From: Diadema setosum
Taxonomy: Eukaryota > Echinodermata > Echinoidea > Diadematoida > Diadematidae
Reading direction: 5' to 3'
Assembly: GCF_964275005.1 (NCBI RefSeq)
Contig: NC_092688.1
Span: forward strand, 21,209,903-21,273,902
DNA: 64,000 bases
The notes beneath the pieces were generated by a model. The model had not been told where the DNA came from. It did not search any database and saw nothing but the letters and a program-made list of their open reading frames with translations. How positions within the stretch are numbered: position 1 is the first letter of the stretch; every line of letters begins with the position of its first letter. Both the position numbers and the translations under genes were made by a program. Shown piece by piece: positions 22,023-34,363 of this stretch.

Positions 22023-23190
22023 AACTAGAAATGTCGCTATGGCGACTGGTATGCCTCTGCCATAATGCATCGTTCTCCTAATAGGTCTATAGTACAACAT
22101 CTTGACAATGTGTGATTACAGTTTCACATAACTGGCAAAATATTAGAATGACAGGTTTGTCACAAATGTGTTGAATGTTCACTTTCCTTGAAATAGCTTT
22201 AATTGGATGGATGGCTATACTGCCTAAGAGTGCAGGTACAATTGTATTTGGGGATTTGAGAATCTTCACTTGACTTTTGACACTTTTATAAGTCTATGCA
22301 TTTAGTAACTGTCAAAGTATGGAGAAAAAGTGTAATTCATGTATCAAATACTACAATTTTTGCATTCTTACTTGGCCTTTGACCCTGGACCTTAGACCCT
22401 ATGACCCTAAGATTCCCGAGAGAATTACCGTCAGGTAGAACATGCATTAATCTGTACTAAGTTTCATGATGATATCTTGAGTCACTTTCGAGATATGGAA
22501 AAAAAGAAGAAGTGAAATTTAGCACTTTCACTTGACCTTTGGGCAAGAAACTTCCTAGAAAATCTCTATTGGGCAATATATCAAGTTTCAAGAAAAATCT
22601 TGGAAATATTGCAGAAATATGAGGGAACAAATGATATTTTGATTTGACCTTGATTGTTGACCCCTGACCTTTGACCCATGATCCCTACATTCCCTAGATG
22701 ATCACTGCTAGCAAGTACATGCATAGATGTAATTACATTCTATGAAGATGCCGTGAACCATTTCCAAGATATGGAGAAAAAAGGGTGAAATTTCAACATT
22801 TTAACTTGACCTCTCACCTTTGAACTTTGACCTCATAATTCCAACTCTCTGGAGAATCTTTATTTGGTATTACATGTTTGCATCAAGTTTAAAGAAAAAC
22901 CTTCAGGCATTGCATAGATAAGGGGAAGATAGTGAAATTTTGGAGCCATTTGACCTTGACCTTTTGACCTTTGACCTTGAGCATGAGCACCTAAAAGTTA
23001 AAAGGCACAACCTCGTTCACTCATGTATATACATACCAAGTCTTATTAGGATGCCTCAAAGTTTTTTTTTTTTTGTTACGCTGTCCACAAAATTCATGAC
23101 GGACAGAAGGACGGACGGACGGACGGACGGAAGGACAGACAACCTGAAAACATAATGCCTCCGGCGACACTTCGTGGCGGAGGCTTAAAA
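22023..23190 (+). repeat. interspersed repeat rich in TGACCTTTGACC, copy 1
   Basis: Begins 'aactagaaatgtcgctatgg' and ends 'aacataatgcctccggc..cttcgtggcggaggc'. It shares both ends and the interior with 60658-61990 in the same orientation. The interior holds many TGACCTTTGACCT stretches and a GGAC microsatellite (23100-23140). No ORF is seen, so it is a non-autonomous repeat of unknown class. Confidence 0.7.
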
Positions 23191-23888
23191 TTGTAGGCTG
23201 AGGGTCAGAATTTCATTTCAAAGGCATATTTGGAGCTTAGTTCATAACTGAACAAAAAAATAGCATTCAAAGACAGACTAACACTAAATTCATGTCCATT
23301 CCGAGGTACAATCACTCTCATCCCTCTGATATATTATTACAGTCCTGGGCTGAAAGTCATACCAAAACTCAAATTGTAATTTCAACATACAAATAGTTTA
23401 TCATGTAGAATCGCAATTTTGGACACATTTTGGACAAGAACTTGCTGACTACAAAAAGATTAGGTCTAAGGCATGACTTCTAAGATGAATGACTTCAAAA
23501 TTGGTACAGTTTAGTGTGCACAAAGTATTTCACCATGTTTTATTTGGACTTTTTAAACTGACATTTCAGACAGACTTCTATTCTTTTTCATCATACATAA
23601 TATGATCTAGAGGCTGCAGCTGAAATCAGACTTTCTTCACTTCTTTCCAATATTGCATCACTTTAAATTCCCCAGCAAACAATCTCGGAACCTAATATAT
23701 AATGTATTGGACAATTACAACAGTCTGTATGAACTCTGCATCACATGTACAGCTATGTTTTGCAAAACATGAGGATGGAAATATTTAATCTGACAACTCA
23801 GGGGACTTTCTGGGTGTTATTCCCCCTCTAAAAAAACAAAAACAAAAACAACAAGGAAAAGTAGAAATTACGCGGTGCGTAATATATG
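23191..23888. other. unassigned AT-rich DNA
   Basis: No gene, RNA or clear repeat seen. Confidence 0.35.
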
Positions 23889-24652
23889 TCCCCGCCGGAA
23901 GTAGCATTTTGTAACAAAATGTGCAATATACACGTAGGTAAAAAATCAAGGTCAAAGGTCAAAGAAGTCAAAGGTCAAAATTCTGTGTAGAAGTTTTGAA
24001 GCCCTCACCTAGTGCCATCACATAAAGCAAATGGAATCGAAATTGGGTTAGAAATGGCGAAGGAGTAGCATTTTGTAGCCAATGTACAATATAGGTCAAA
24101 AATCAAGGTTAAAGGTCAAAGAAGACAAAGGTCAAAATTCTGTGTAGAAGTTTTGAAGCCCTCACCTAGTGCTATCACATAAAGCAAACGGAATCGAAAT
24201 CGGGTTAGAAATGGCGAAGGAGTAGCATTTTGTAGCAAAATGCACAATATATTTCAAAAATCAAGGTCAAAGGTCAAAGAAGTCAAAGGTCAAAATTCTG
24301 TGTAGAAGTTTTGAAGCCCTCAACTAGTGCCATCATATAAAGCAAACAGAATTGAAATCGGGTTAGAAATGGCGAAGGAGTAGCATTTTGTAGCAAAATG
24401 TACAATATAGGTCAAAGGTCAAAGGTCACAACTGAAATTCTGTGTAGAAGTTTTAAAGCTCCCATGTAGTGCTATCATATAAAGCAAACAGAATCAAAAT
24501 TGGCTCATAAATGACAGAGAAGTAGCAAATTGAATATTTTGATCACACACGGACGCACACACGGACGGACGCACGGACGGACGGACGCACAGACACACAC
24601 ACGTACGGAGCCCGTTTCATAGTCCCCTGCTCGAACTCGTTCGGCGGGGACA
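23889..24652. repeat. repeat with about four ~177-bp AGGTCA-containing units
   Basis: Bounded by inverted TGTCCCCGCCG and CGGCGGGGACA. Inside, a unit of about 177 bp is repeated about four times; each has 'gtagcattttgta', 'aggtcaaaggtca' and 'attctgtgtagaagtttt'. It is followed by an (ACGG)n microsatellite at 24545-24605. No coding capacity is seen. Confidence 0.7.
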
Positions 24653-24701
24653 AAAACAAAACAAAAACAAAGCAAAACAAAATTAGAAAAGCACTGAGAG
24701 C

Positions 24702-25670
24702 GCAGACCTCCGCCAAGCATGCAGCTCATTTCCACCACTGATCTTGTTCTTCCATCCACCCATATGTACTTATAGCATTGTATGCTGAATGTCGCCGGAT
24801 TTCCCAATATAAAAGCCTTTGTTACGTCATAAACCCTCAGTTGCATGGCGAGCCTAGCCCTACAGTCAGACCGCAACACCCTGAAAAGCCTTCTCATTTA
24901 TCGTACGCGTATGCATGGACCTTGCGGACATGAATACGTAATGAGCTGGAAGACCATATTTTTAGAGTCCCTGTAAATCTAAACGACATTACCAATCTTC
25001 CTGATTAATACATCGATAAAAAGCTGAAAAGTTGTACTTTAATGACATCCGACTACTTGAAAGGTTGTGACATATAAAATATACTGAGCAAGGAAATTAT
25101 AAAACATAAAATTTGCATATTTTTCATTTTTCTTAGGGGGTACATTAGAACAATGAAATAAACGTGGACCAAAATCGAAGAGGTATGAAATGAAAGAGGA
25201 AATATCATACTATGGAAATATGATGACTTCATGTGGACTGATTATTGGAACGGGTCAGGTGATCGAATAAATCATTGCGTTGTACAGTTAATTTTTGACG
25301 AGATTTCAGTTTGCCGCGAATACGCGTTTCTGATTGGTTAATTCCCTCTGAGTGGAGAGTTGAAACAGTTGGTCAGCGCGGAAGGACAGTAACACTTTAG
25401 TGCGCGCATGTAAACCTCAAATACGTGCAGCCTGAACTCCCAAGTTCATTGACCCTACCTGCCAAAACATAAAAAAATCCTTCATAAATTCCCCCAAAAT
25501 TCTCGGATCACTACCAAAAGTTAATCGTTTGTTACTTGTGTCATTCTAAACCTTTCCTGCAAGTTTAATCCAAACCGTTAACTACTTTTTGAGTTATGTT
25601 GCACACGGGCAAACTAACAAACAAACAAACCATAACGAAAACATAACCTCCTCCCTTGGCGGAGGTAACA
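24702..25670. repeat. repeat bounded by GACCTCCGCCAAG / CTTGGCGGAGGT
   Basis: The left boundary 'gacctccgccaagcatg' and the right boundary 'cccttggcggaggtaac' are inverted. The interior is AT-rich without ORFs. It is probably a sister of the other repeats here that end in GGCGGAGG. The division from surrounding repeats is approximate. Confidence 0.45.
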
Positions 25671-26329
25671 AAACAAAACAAAACCAAAAAAAAAAAAAAA
25701 AACTCACCTCGTGGTAGGGCCTATTGATGTCTGCAGGCCAGCACAGCTCCAAACACACCAACAGCTTGCTTCTTCAGATGGAACCATGAAGGTGGCAGGC
25801 GTCAATCCTCTTTTTCACCTCCTTTCACTTTTTTTTTCCACCTGGTGATTGGCCTACACCAAACCGATATTGTCCTCTTGCACACAATATCATAACATGG
25901 TCCCAACAGCTGTACGGCTTCCTAGTCTGGGTCATTTTGCATGCTGAACTGTATTAGTCTATAGACAACAGAAGAGAAAACGGTAGAAGGTTTGACCTTT
26001 TTAATAGCATACTTATACTGTCCTGAGTTACTCAGGAGCGGATCCAGGAATTCCATAAAGGGGGGGGGGGGGTGTAAAAGTACCGCTTTGAAATACAGCA
26101 CAACTCTTTCTACATTTCAGTGCTTACTGAAGTGCTCCTTTTTTTAACAGGGGGAGACTGAGCACGTCGATTCAATAATCTATTAATTTCTTTAGGTTGA
26201 CTTAGAGGAGGGACTATCTGAGGTTGTGGCTGGCCTGGGTGATGCTTTCTCTCTGATGATAACGTAATCGTCATTCGCAATGTTGCAAAGGTCACGTCGT
26301 CATCATTCTCAACCTGTCAACCCTTGCCA
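25671..26329. other. A-rich and G-rich simple sequence, unassigned DNA
   Basis: Contains an (AAAAC)n/poly-A run (25668-25701) and a poly-G run (26060-26072) beside 'ggatccaggaatt'. No gene is supported. Confidence 0.4.
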
Positions 26330-27845
26330 TCATCAATGGTTGTGGATAGTAGGCTTAATCACTCTGCAGAAGTTAAGGAAACAATTAATAACAATAACTT
26401 TAATATTCCCAAACGGGTCCAATCGCACTTTAAATGGGGGTCGCTTTTGATCCCCATTGTGAAATATATCGTATCTTATCTCAACAGCCCGCACTGGTTC
26501 GCGGTATTCGTATTGGAACGTATCAGAATGTAGCTGCACCCAACAAACCGGGGATCCTGATCGTAATGATCGTGGTAGATCGGAACCAATCATGGACTCG
26601 ATCGGGACAATCCTATCGTATCGTATTTGAACGGGACACCAGATCGTGACAGATCGTATTGCTTGTAATAGACCATTCGTGACCATATCGCGTCCAAGCG
26701 AACCAACACGTATTGACTCGCATAACCTCGTATCCGAACGTGAAATTTCATACGAGTTCAACAAAACTTCCACGATTAGTTACGAATGTCCAATCGTGGT
26801 GTTCGCAATGGATCGCACGATATTGGGAACTATTGTATGATCCATTACGGACGCCACGATTGGACATTCGTAACTGATCGTGGAAGTTTTGTTGAACTCG
26901 TATGAAATTTCACATTTGCAGTTTAATGAGAGTTGACACAGATGCTTTCCTCTAAAACTGTTCTCAACCAACCACAACAAAACAAAACATGAAAGTGTCA
27001 CAATAGATGTGAAGGCGTCAAACGATGGAGGATGAAACAACAACAGCGATTTATCATTGTATACAATACACAAGAATCAGATTACTTCACATCCCCACCC
27101 AATTAAAAAAAACACACAACGACAACAACAAAATAATACTGTATATAGTATACTTTTAAAAAGTAACCAAATTTGCCTTTGATGTGTGCTCACTCATGCA
27201 CTATTTTCATTTTTGTACTGACGTTAGTCAATACGTACAGACATATCATTTCATCATTTTATTTTTGCGCATTTCTTGATTTTCGTTAAATAAATTTCCC
27301 CAAATTGATTACTCCTTTTGTATGTTTCTGTGTAATGTTAACATGGATTAATGATATGTCTGAAAATATCTAATAATTTATGATACAATTTTCATTTCAT
27401 GAAATTATAAACAATATGCTAGTAATTAAATTATACCTAACAAACAATGCAAATAAAATGCCTACACAATCATAAAATTTACCATTTGGAAATGGCAATC
27501 TAAAGATGCAAGCTATCCTCTCGAGAATACAAAATATGTACGATCGGCGAATTAATTAGGGCAAATGCGCCAAAAGAAGTGAGCAGAATGAAAGTGAAAA
27601 AGTCGATCCCTATCAACACAATTAAGAAGCACGACTAAATGAGATTTGCTGCTTTTTGATACGAGCCAATACAACTTGATGCGATGATCACGATCCAAAA
27701 TTAATCGTTTTAATCGTAGAAAATTTTTGATCTGTCCAAAAATTTGCTACGATTAACGCGATTGCCGTGATTAACCTTAAGATTTAATACAATCAGATAC
27801 GATCACGATTTACACCACAATTTCGTGATAGTGGGAACCCCGCTT
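26330..27845. repeat. palindrome-rich repeat with a ~72-bp-arm hairpin
   Basis: Arms 26741-26812 and 26839-26911 are near-perfect inverted copies ('gtgaaatttcatacgag' to 'ctcgtatgaaatttcac'), with a 26-bp loop. The flanks are rich in ATCGTA/TACGAT-type motifs on both sides (26530-26740, 27660-27830), suggesting a larger old inverted-repeat element. No ORF of substance is seen. Confidence 0.55.
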
Positions 27846-28051
27846 ATAGTAAATAAATATCATTTCATTTCAAAAAACCTATCATATTAATAATTGAATA
27901 TCTATTGCCTTGTATTTCAATGGTCACATAAATGGATTGCCAATCTAAATTCTGTATCTGGTGTTCAACGATGATCATGTATGGAAGCAGGAACCCGTCA
28001 AAAGCATCATTACCACACGACGTTTAGAACTTTGCCTCTGCCAAGAATTAA

Positions 28052-28390
28052 AGGGATGGCACAGTATTGGTGGAGATGAGAATTGTGCTTTTAACTTTAA
28101 AACACCTATGAAATACTACAAAGCATACCATTGATCTGGTTTGGAATGACTGAAACAGCCAAAAACAAAGTAAAACAGAAAGCTATCATGATAAAGTATG
28201 GGTCCCACACTGATATTAGAATTGCTCTGTTTTGGATATGTAAGCCATTTGAAAACCAATTTTTATCAAATAAATTTTCGATTCCTCATGGAATTACATG
28301 CTCTTTCATATTCCATAAAGGGTTTCTCATTATCTCGCCAAAAATGTTAGAAACCTGAAATTAGGTCTTAACCAAAACTATACAATCCCT
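28052..28390. mobile_element. 339-bp MITE with TTAA target duplication
   Basis: TTAA flanks both ends (28048-28051, 28391-28394). The ends are AGGGATGGCACAGTATTGG and CTATACAATCCCT, sharing the inverted AGGGAT core. TTAA duplication is typical of piggyBac- and Kolobok-type elements. It is non-coding. Confidence 0.7.
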
Positions 28391-28394
28391 TTAA

Positions 28395-28620
28395 CGTCAT
28401 GTTGTTATTCGAATTACAACGTGACCACGGAATCAGCGTCATGTTGTAATTTGATTTACCACATGTAGCAAATATTTATGTCATGTGGTATTTCGAACTG
28501 CCACATGTCGCAAATAATTACAACGAGTTGTAATTATAATTGCAACGGCAGCAGCAAGTGGAATTACAACATGTCGGAAAGTGATATTTTTGACGGTTTC
28601 CTGCTTCCATAATCATGCAT
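28395..28620. repeat. repeated ACATGT/TTGTAATT-type motif cluster
   Basis: Variants of 'catgttgtaatt' and 'ccacatgt.gcaaataatt' recur in both orientations, giving imperfect inverted and direct repeats. It may be part of an old MITE. No gene is seen. Confidence 0.4.
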
Positions 28621-28621
28621 C

Positions 28622-29168
28622 TATAATAGCCAGAGAGCTAGCGACCACTCAAGTTACCCCATCAAGCCTAAAAGGTTTGACCCCTCAGAGTTGCTGGGAC
28701 CACCCTCCTCATTAGCAAAATGCGCGACAACCTGATCCCTGAGGGCGGGTTTGGCCCCCAGGGTCCCCCCTAAAAGGGCCCTTGGCGGGTGTAATTCAAC
28801 CCATGGAGCCCATGGACCAAACTTGGTCTAAAAGAATATCCTATGGGTGTACATCATAAAAACATAAAAACTGACAAAATATCTGGTTGGGATTTAAAAC
28901 AAGGGGTTGCCAGACGGCTAGTTTGCAGGCACAAACCCTTGTTGGTCGTGAATGAGTCTGCGCCAAGTCTACACTTTCCCATAGGCCCTGAACTGTAGCG
29001 TCTCCCAACAGTCTGAAGGACAGTGCCAGTTTAGTGCTTGTAGTAGTCTTGGCGCAGACTCCTTTACTCCCAACAAGGGTTTGTAACTGCAAACTACCCG
29101 GTATATTCTGGGATCCAGGGTAGTTTGCAGGTACAAATTGACCAGGCACAATAGTACACACACATACA

Positions 29169-29205
<37 letters not shown>

Positions 29206-29225
29206 GCACACACACACGCAAAGGC
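28622..29225. repeat. interspersed repeat family 'GTTTGCAGGCACAAACC', copy 1
   Basis: The block from 'tagccagagagctagcgac' to the (CA)n tail matches, in reverse, pieces at 50875-52614 and 63350-63466. Within it, 28919-29096 is a hairpin module: TAGTTTGCAGGCACAAACCC at the left and its inverse (GGGTTTGTAACTGCAAACTA) at the right. The adjoining microsatellite (29153-29220) is also next to the other copy, so it belongs to the repeat. It is non-coding. Confidence 0.7.
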
Positions 29226-30500
29226 ATATGTTCACATATCCCTTCATGTTTCATGTACCTACATACCTTTACACAAAACACGTCTCATAGGTTTCTGCAG
29301 CCATGATACCTTGCACATATACAATGTCAGACCTATAAGAAGTTCATACTTTTTGAATGTTTTACGTGGATGCTATCAATGGACATTTTAGCAAGAACTT
29401 AACATTTGTGTGAAGTTGTTTTATGTTATACTGGCCCTACCATCTACTTATCCTTTATTATGTATTCAACTCATGAGACACCACAGCTTTTCAGAAAATG
29501 CTGAAATGAAACCTTTCTTGTGAGTAGAGACTTCAGTTTCAGACCAACCTCAGAAGTACTAAAGACCAGTTGTATAACACATTGCAGTAAACCATATCAT
29601 CAACCATATCATCAACAGTGTTCAATATAACTTTTATAAAGTTCGTGTCAACAAAAGAAAGTCGGGTATAGCCTGGAGTACTTCTTTTTTTTTCGCATGC
29701 TTTTGCGTTTAGAATGCAAAAACCAAGTCTCAACCGTTACCTAATTGTTTTTTTTTTTTGAAAACCTCAAAAAAAAATTACTTTTGAGGTTTTGGCTACT
29801 GGATATCACCTTTTATGTATGAAAAATGGCATGGATTACAACATTTATGCCACTATTTCCTTTATTTGATTCTAATAAATTCCAATCAGAATAAACTGCA
29901 TATAAAAAAAAAAAAACCTGAAAAAAGAAGATGGTTTCAGAAATGATATCCATTCATTTTCATAATCAGTAGTCCGTGTCACCTCTTAGTCTTGGACAAA
30001 TCTGCAAATTGATGAGAGTAATGAACATAATAATGGTGTTCGTTTAGATGTATTGCTGAACTTCCTTGAAACATCAAATAACAAGGTTCACTATAGAACG
30101 CTTATTTCAGCACTTTTGTCAACTTTTTGTTCCTGGAGATACCTCATGATGGAGATAACTTATAACTTTATAATAGTTCTGGAGATAATAGTTCCCAGCC
30201 CCACACATATGAATCTCAAATATGGTATCACATACTGCAGACACTGCCATTGACCCTGGCCAGTAATACACACCAAGTTGAAATATTGAATCATCACTTG
30301 AATGAAGTGCTAAGCTCTATCAAAATAGAGCAAGTAGGCCGAGAGTGTTAGCTTGATGTGTTTTCTTTATATCAGCACTTTTGTCAACTCCTTATTTCTA
30401 TAGAATTTGTTCATCATCTTTAGTTTTCTATGTCATGCATCATACTGTAGGGTAGACAAGAAAGGGCTTGTTTGAGCATTTTCCACAAGCTATTTGTCAC
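29226..30500. other. unassigned AT-rich DNA
   Basis: Poly-T and poly-A runs (29750, 29905) and a short direct repeat ('accatatcatca', 29590-29612). No gene is supported. Confidence 0.4.
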
Positions 30501-30503
30501 ATA

Positions 30504-32418
30504 CAGTTAAACTCGCCTAAGTCGACATCGCATATGTCGAATAATCGCGTAAGTCGATGATTTTAAAAAGTCCCGATTTTTCCCCATTGACTTACGTGTA
30601 TTAATTCACTCACAAGTCGAATTTTGTAAGTCGAATACTCGCCTATGTCGATGAAATTCCAAGAACGCTTTCACGGAAAAAACATTGAATTCACTGTGCC
30701 TAAGTCGAATAAGATTTTATTGTGTAATAAATCACTGTCATTATTCATTATTCATTACTCATTACAGGGGAAACTCGATATAACGAACACTGCTATAACG
30801 AGATATCGGTTATAACGAGGAAATTTTCTCGGTCCCAAATTTCCTTCCACACAAGTCTATGTAAAATGCTACTCTTATAGCGAGATCGGCTATAACGAAA
30901 TAACTGCTATAACGAGATAAATTTTGTGACTTCCAAACAAAGAAAAACATAGTGAATCAAACCTGCTATAGCGAGGTAAAGCAAAATGCCTTCGGTAAAG
31001 CTTTACTTCGCCTGTGCTATCATCTTCCGAGATTGCAAAGCTTGATGCGCCAAAAACTGTCTTGTACACACATAATCATTTTCTTCAGTGCACTCCAGCT
31101 AGCACTGCATGTTGTACGTGTGAAGTGTGTGTGTGCACGCACACATGATACATGCAGAAAATGTGGTGGGACGGCCATATGTATACATGACATCATCATG
31201 ACGTTTAGCAGGTGTGAGGCAATCTGATGCTGTGATTGGCCTTCTACTTAGGGAATTCCCCGTCTTCACACACAATTACACGCAGTCATAATGTACATAC
31301 AGAATGTCTCACATACACACCACAGCATTGTGCAGACCATATTCAAGCTTTCCACACAACACACACCCATACGATAACCATATACCAATCCATAGACGAT
31401 CTTGATACAATCGCAAGCTATGTAAATTTACAAATTCAAACATCTACAATTAATAAGAAACACATTCTTGATATTGGATTTCCTTGGCGAAAAACATCTT
31501 CTTACCCATAAAGGTGAGTAATTCCCTCACACACAATATCAAGTTATCAGTGTTGATTGAAATATGATGGGTAGTCCCACATGTGCAAATTAATGTCTTT
31601 ATTTTATGCCTTCTTTTATGCCTACTGATATAACGAGATATCGGCTATAACGAGGAAAATGACTCGGTCCCGACCATCTCGTTATATCGAGTTTCCACTG
31701 TATTATTTTGTTTGTCAGATGAGTTTGAGGTGACAAAAAAAAAAATGATCTAAAGTATCAAAATTCAAAGCGATCGCATGAACTCGTTGAACTCTCTTCT
31801 TGTTCGGAGGTCCGCTGGTACAGCCCTGTCAGCTGCCGCGCTATGTACGTACAGCGACTGGGCTGTGTATTGCTCCACTCGCAGTAAGGCGTTCGTACAG
31901 TACATATGCGTTCATTTACATGTACAGTATTGAGCTTGCAGTGTAGTTTGGGCATTTGCATTTGCAGTGCCGTGCAGTGGAGTGGTATGGACGAAGCTGC
32001 TGAGTTTTCAAAGCGGAAAGTAGGGGGAAAGTTACGGGCACGGGTAAATCAGAATTGCACCTCTACACGCATTTCAAGCCACGGTATGGTAAACTGGAAT
32101 CAATCACTGCTCAAATATCGTTCATATTCACTTCCCCAAGGTTTAACAAGGGTATAAAGTAATCGGACCTGTGCCAATACGCATGCACTGTCCATGCAAA
32201 GTTAGCCGCGGCCCTGCCGGGCGACCCGTGCTGCGGCACACCGCTCCAGCTCTCGGCTCCAGAGTAGACAACATACAAATGTACATGTACATTATACATA
32301 TGTACGTGTGGTGTAACTGTAAGTCGATTTTTTTTTCGACTTACGCACAAGTCGAAAATCGCCTAAGTCGATGTGTTTTGCTCAGTCCCGAGAAGATCGA
32401 CTTATGCGAGTTTAACTG
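30504..32418. mobile_element. pogo-like TIR element (host of a nested element)
   Basis: The left end CAGTTAAACTCGCCTAAGTC and the right end, reverse-complemented (CAGTTAAACTCGCATAAGTC), are inverted repeats. TA is duplicated on both sides (30502-30503, 32419-32420). GTCGA-type motifs recur inside both ends. CAG ends plus TA are typical of pogo/Tigger members of Tc1/mariner. No transposase remains. Net of the nested element (30765-31700) it is about 0.98 kb. Confidence 0.8.
30765..31700. mobile_element. pogo-like MITE nested in 30504-32418
   Basis: Left end CAGGGGAAACTCGATATAAC, right end GTTATATCGAGTTTCCACTG, with TA on both sides (30763-30764, 31701-31702). Several 'tataacgagatat' motifs lie in both subterminal zones. 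The 936-bp interior has a CA/TG-rich section but no transposase. Confidence 0.8.
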
Positions 32419-32420
32419 TA

Positions 32421-34361
32421 CTATGTATAGTATGGAAACATAATAAAGGATAAGCAGGCTGTGTGGCCAGTAAAACATAACAACTACACAAAATTCGAGT
32501 TCTTGCTGGAAGGTTCATAGATAGTATCCATGTAAAGCATGAAAAAAGTATATCTGTAATTAGGTCTGACCTGTATTATGTGCAGGTTCTGTGGCTGAAG
32601 AATTAGATTACCAATCCAAGTGACATGTTTTGTGTACTAGTATGTACAGCTATACTTGGAGTCATATCGTCGGCGACCATCCGAACCGTCGTATATGTCA
32701 GCGGTGCGCGAGAACACGTTTTCGAGAAAAACGCGTTTGAAGTTTGGGGGTCTTTTGAAGTCTAGTGTGGAGAAATTTCTTGCTTTTATTCCCGATCTTT
32801 TTGTATGAAAAGAAAGGCAAATTCCAGACGATTCGTATAATATATGTATCTAAAATCATTTATGAATAAAACTAATGCTACGTTCACAAAAAGAAAGGCC
32901 TCCGCACACGAAGAGTCGAAAAACAGGTATACGACGGTTCGGAGATCGCACTTTCAGTACGCGCGGTCATCCGAACTGACGTATCGGGGTGATACGTCAG
33001 TTTGCTGAACGCGCGTACCGAGAGTGCGACCTCCGAACCGTCGTATCCTATTCTTATAACACGCGCGTCTATGCGGTATGCATAGTTACATGGTATTTAT
33101 CTATAAAACGAGTGATTTCGTGCATATTTTTGTGTGAATGCAGTGTCATAATTTCATAAGATGTAGTACAAATACGTCCAAGGTCTAGTTTTGACATGCA
33201 AGATGAAACACTGGTGGGGGAGAATCCTCTGCAGATTGTTTGTTTGTTTTTTGTTTTTTCACATGAATTACGCTTCAGGCATCAGGCGAGTGTTCCTTTG
33301 ATGTAAAAAACAGACCAACAAACAAACAATCAAAAAAAAAAACCACTCCATGTTTAGGACACATTATCTTTGATCAGTTTGTATCTAATTTGTATCAGGC
33401 AAAAAGTGGTTATACATATTGTATTGTGAAAGAGGTGGAGCTTATGAAATTATTGCTTTTTCATTGCAGCCTGCCTCTTTTTTTTTTCCCTCTCGTTTCA
33501 TCTTCTCATGCTCTCCTCCACCTCTTCTCTTTCCCTTGCCACGCTTTAACCCTCTCTCCTACTCTCCAATACTACAAACAAAAACCAAAATCACACATCC
33601 AAGCCTTGCTATTCTTTGTGATAATTCATGTTGCAATCATGACTGTAATGACCTAACTTTCATTCTTTCTAAGCTGCCATGATGGATACTGTACATTTGA
33701 AGCCATGAATAAAGATTTTCTTTTACAGCTTTAAACCAGACCACATGCTTGGCAGACATAATTCATGATCATTCTGTTGGGTAAAACTCAATTATCAGCT
33801 TGCTCATGAGAAATAACAAGCAAAAAAATTTACTTAGCCACACGTCTGTCTCACATTATTGTTTGTTTGTTTTTTATATAATATACGTTCAGGACTCTGA
33901 AACAGATGCAAATTAATTTTCTACACAGAAACATCTACACACACAAACATGGATTGTACTTGTTCACACAAATGATAAAGGTGAATTGTCCTACAGACCC
34001 CTACAGACTTAAATGATATTCAAGTACATGTAGTACTATGAATATCATTTCACTTCCAATTATATATGCTGACATTTTAGTGTGCATAATATTATGATTT
34101 CCTCATGATATGAGATCCCAGTACATAGAAGAGAAAAAAAAAGTGAGTCTTGAGACAATGCTGCATTAAAATGCAGCAATATTTATTTCAAAATCAATCC
34201 ATATCTCACATCCAAAAAGAAAAGAAAAGGAATGAACATGTCCTTAAATACAATGGTCAAATTTCATGAAAAACTTTTAAATTTACAGAATGATCAAGAT
34301 GTCTGTGGTACTGTAAAATGAATATTGATTTAAATTCACTGATAATGAACATGTCCTTTAA
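32421..34361. other. GGTTCGGA/TACGACG repeat and unassigned DNA
   Basis: 32664-33055 holds several copies of the motif TACGACGGTTCGGA in both orientations and a hairpin around 32945-33030 ('tcgcactttcagtacgcgcg' against its inverse). The same motif reappears at 50330 and 50830-50853. 33060-34361 has CT-rich and AT-rich sequence without a supported gene. Confidence 0.45.
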
Positions 34362-34363
34362 TA

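Noticed and set aside
23095-23140. CRISPR-like short tandem repeats (GGAC, ACGG)
   Set aside because: Simple microsatellites at ends of interspersed repeats in eukaryotic DNA; no spacers and no cas genes.
26333-26773. 146-residue minus-strand ORF
   Set aside because: Covers the hairpin-rich repeat and has an antisense twin; no domain or splice support.
28841-29281. 146-residue ORF with CVCVCARVCVC
   Set aside because: Product of the CA microsatellite at the end of an interspersed repeat.
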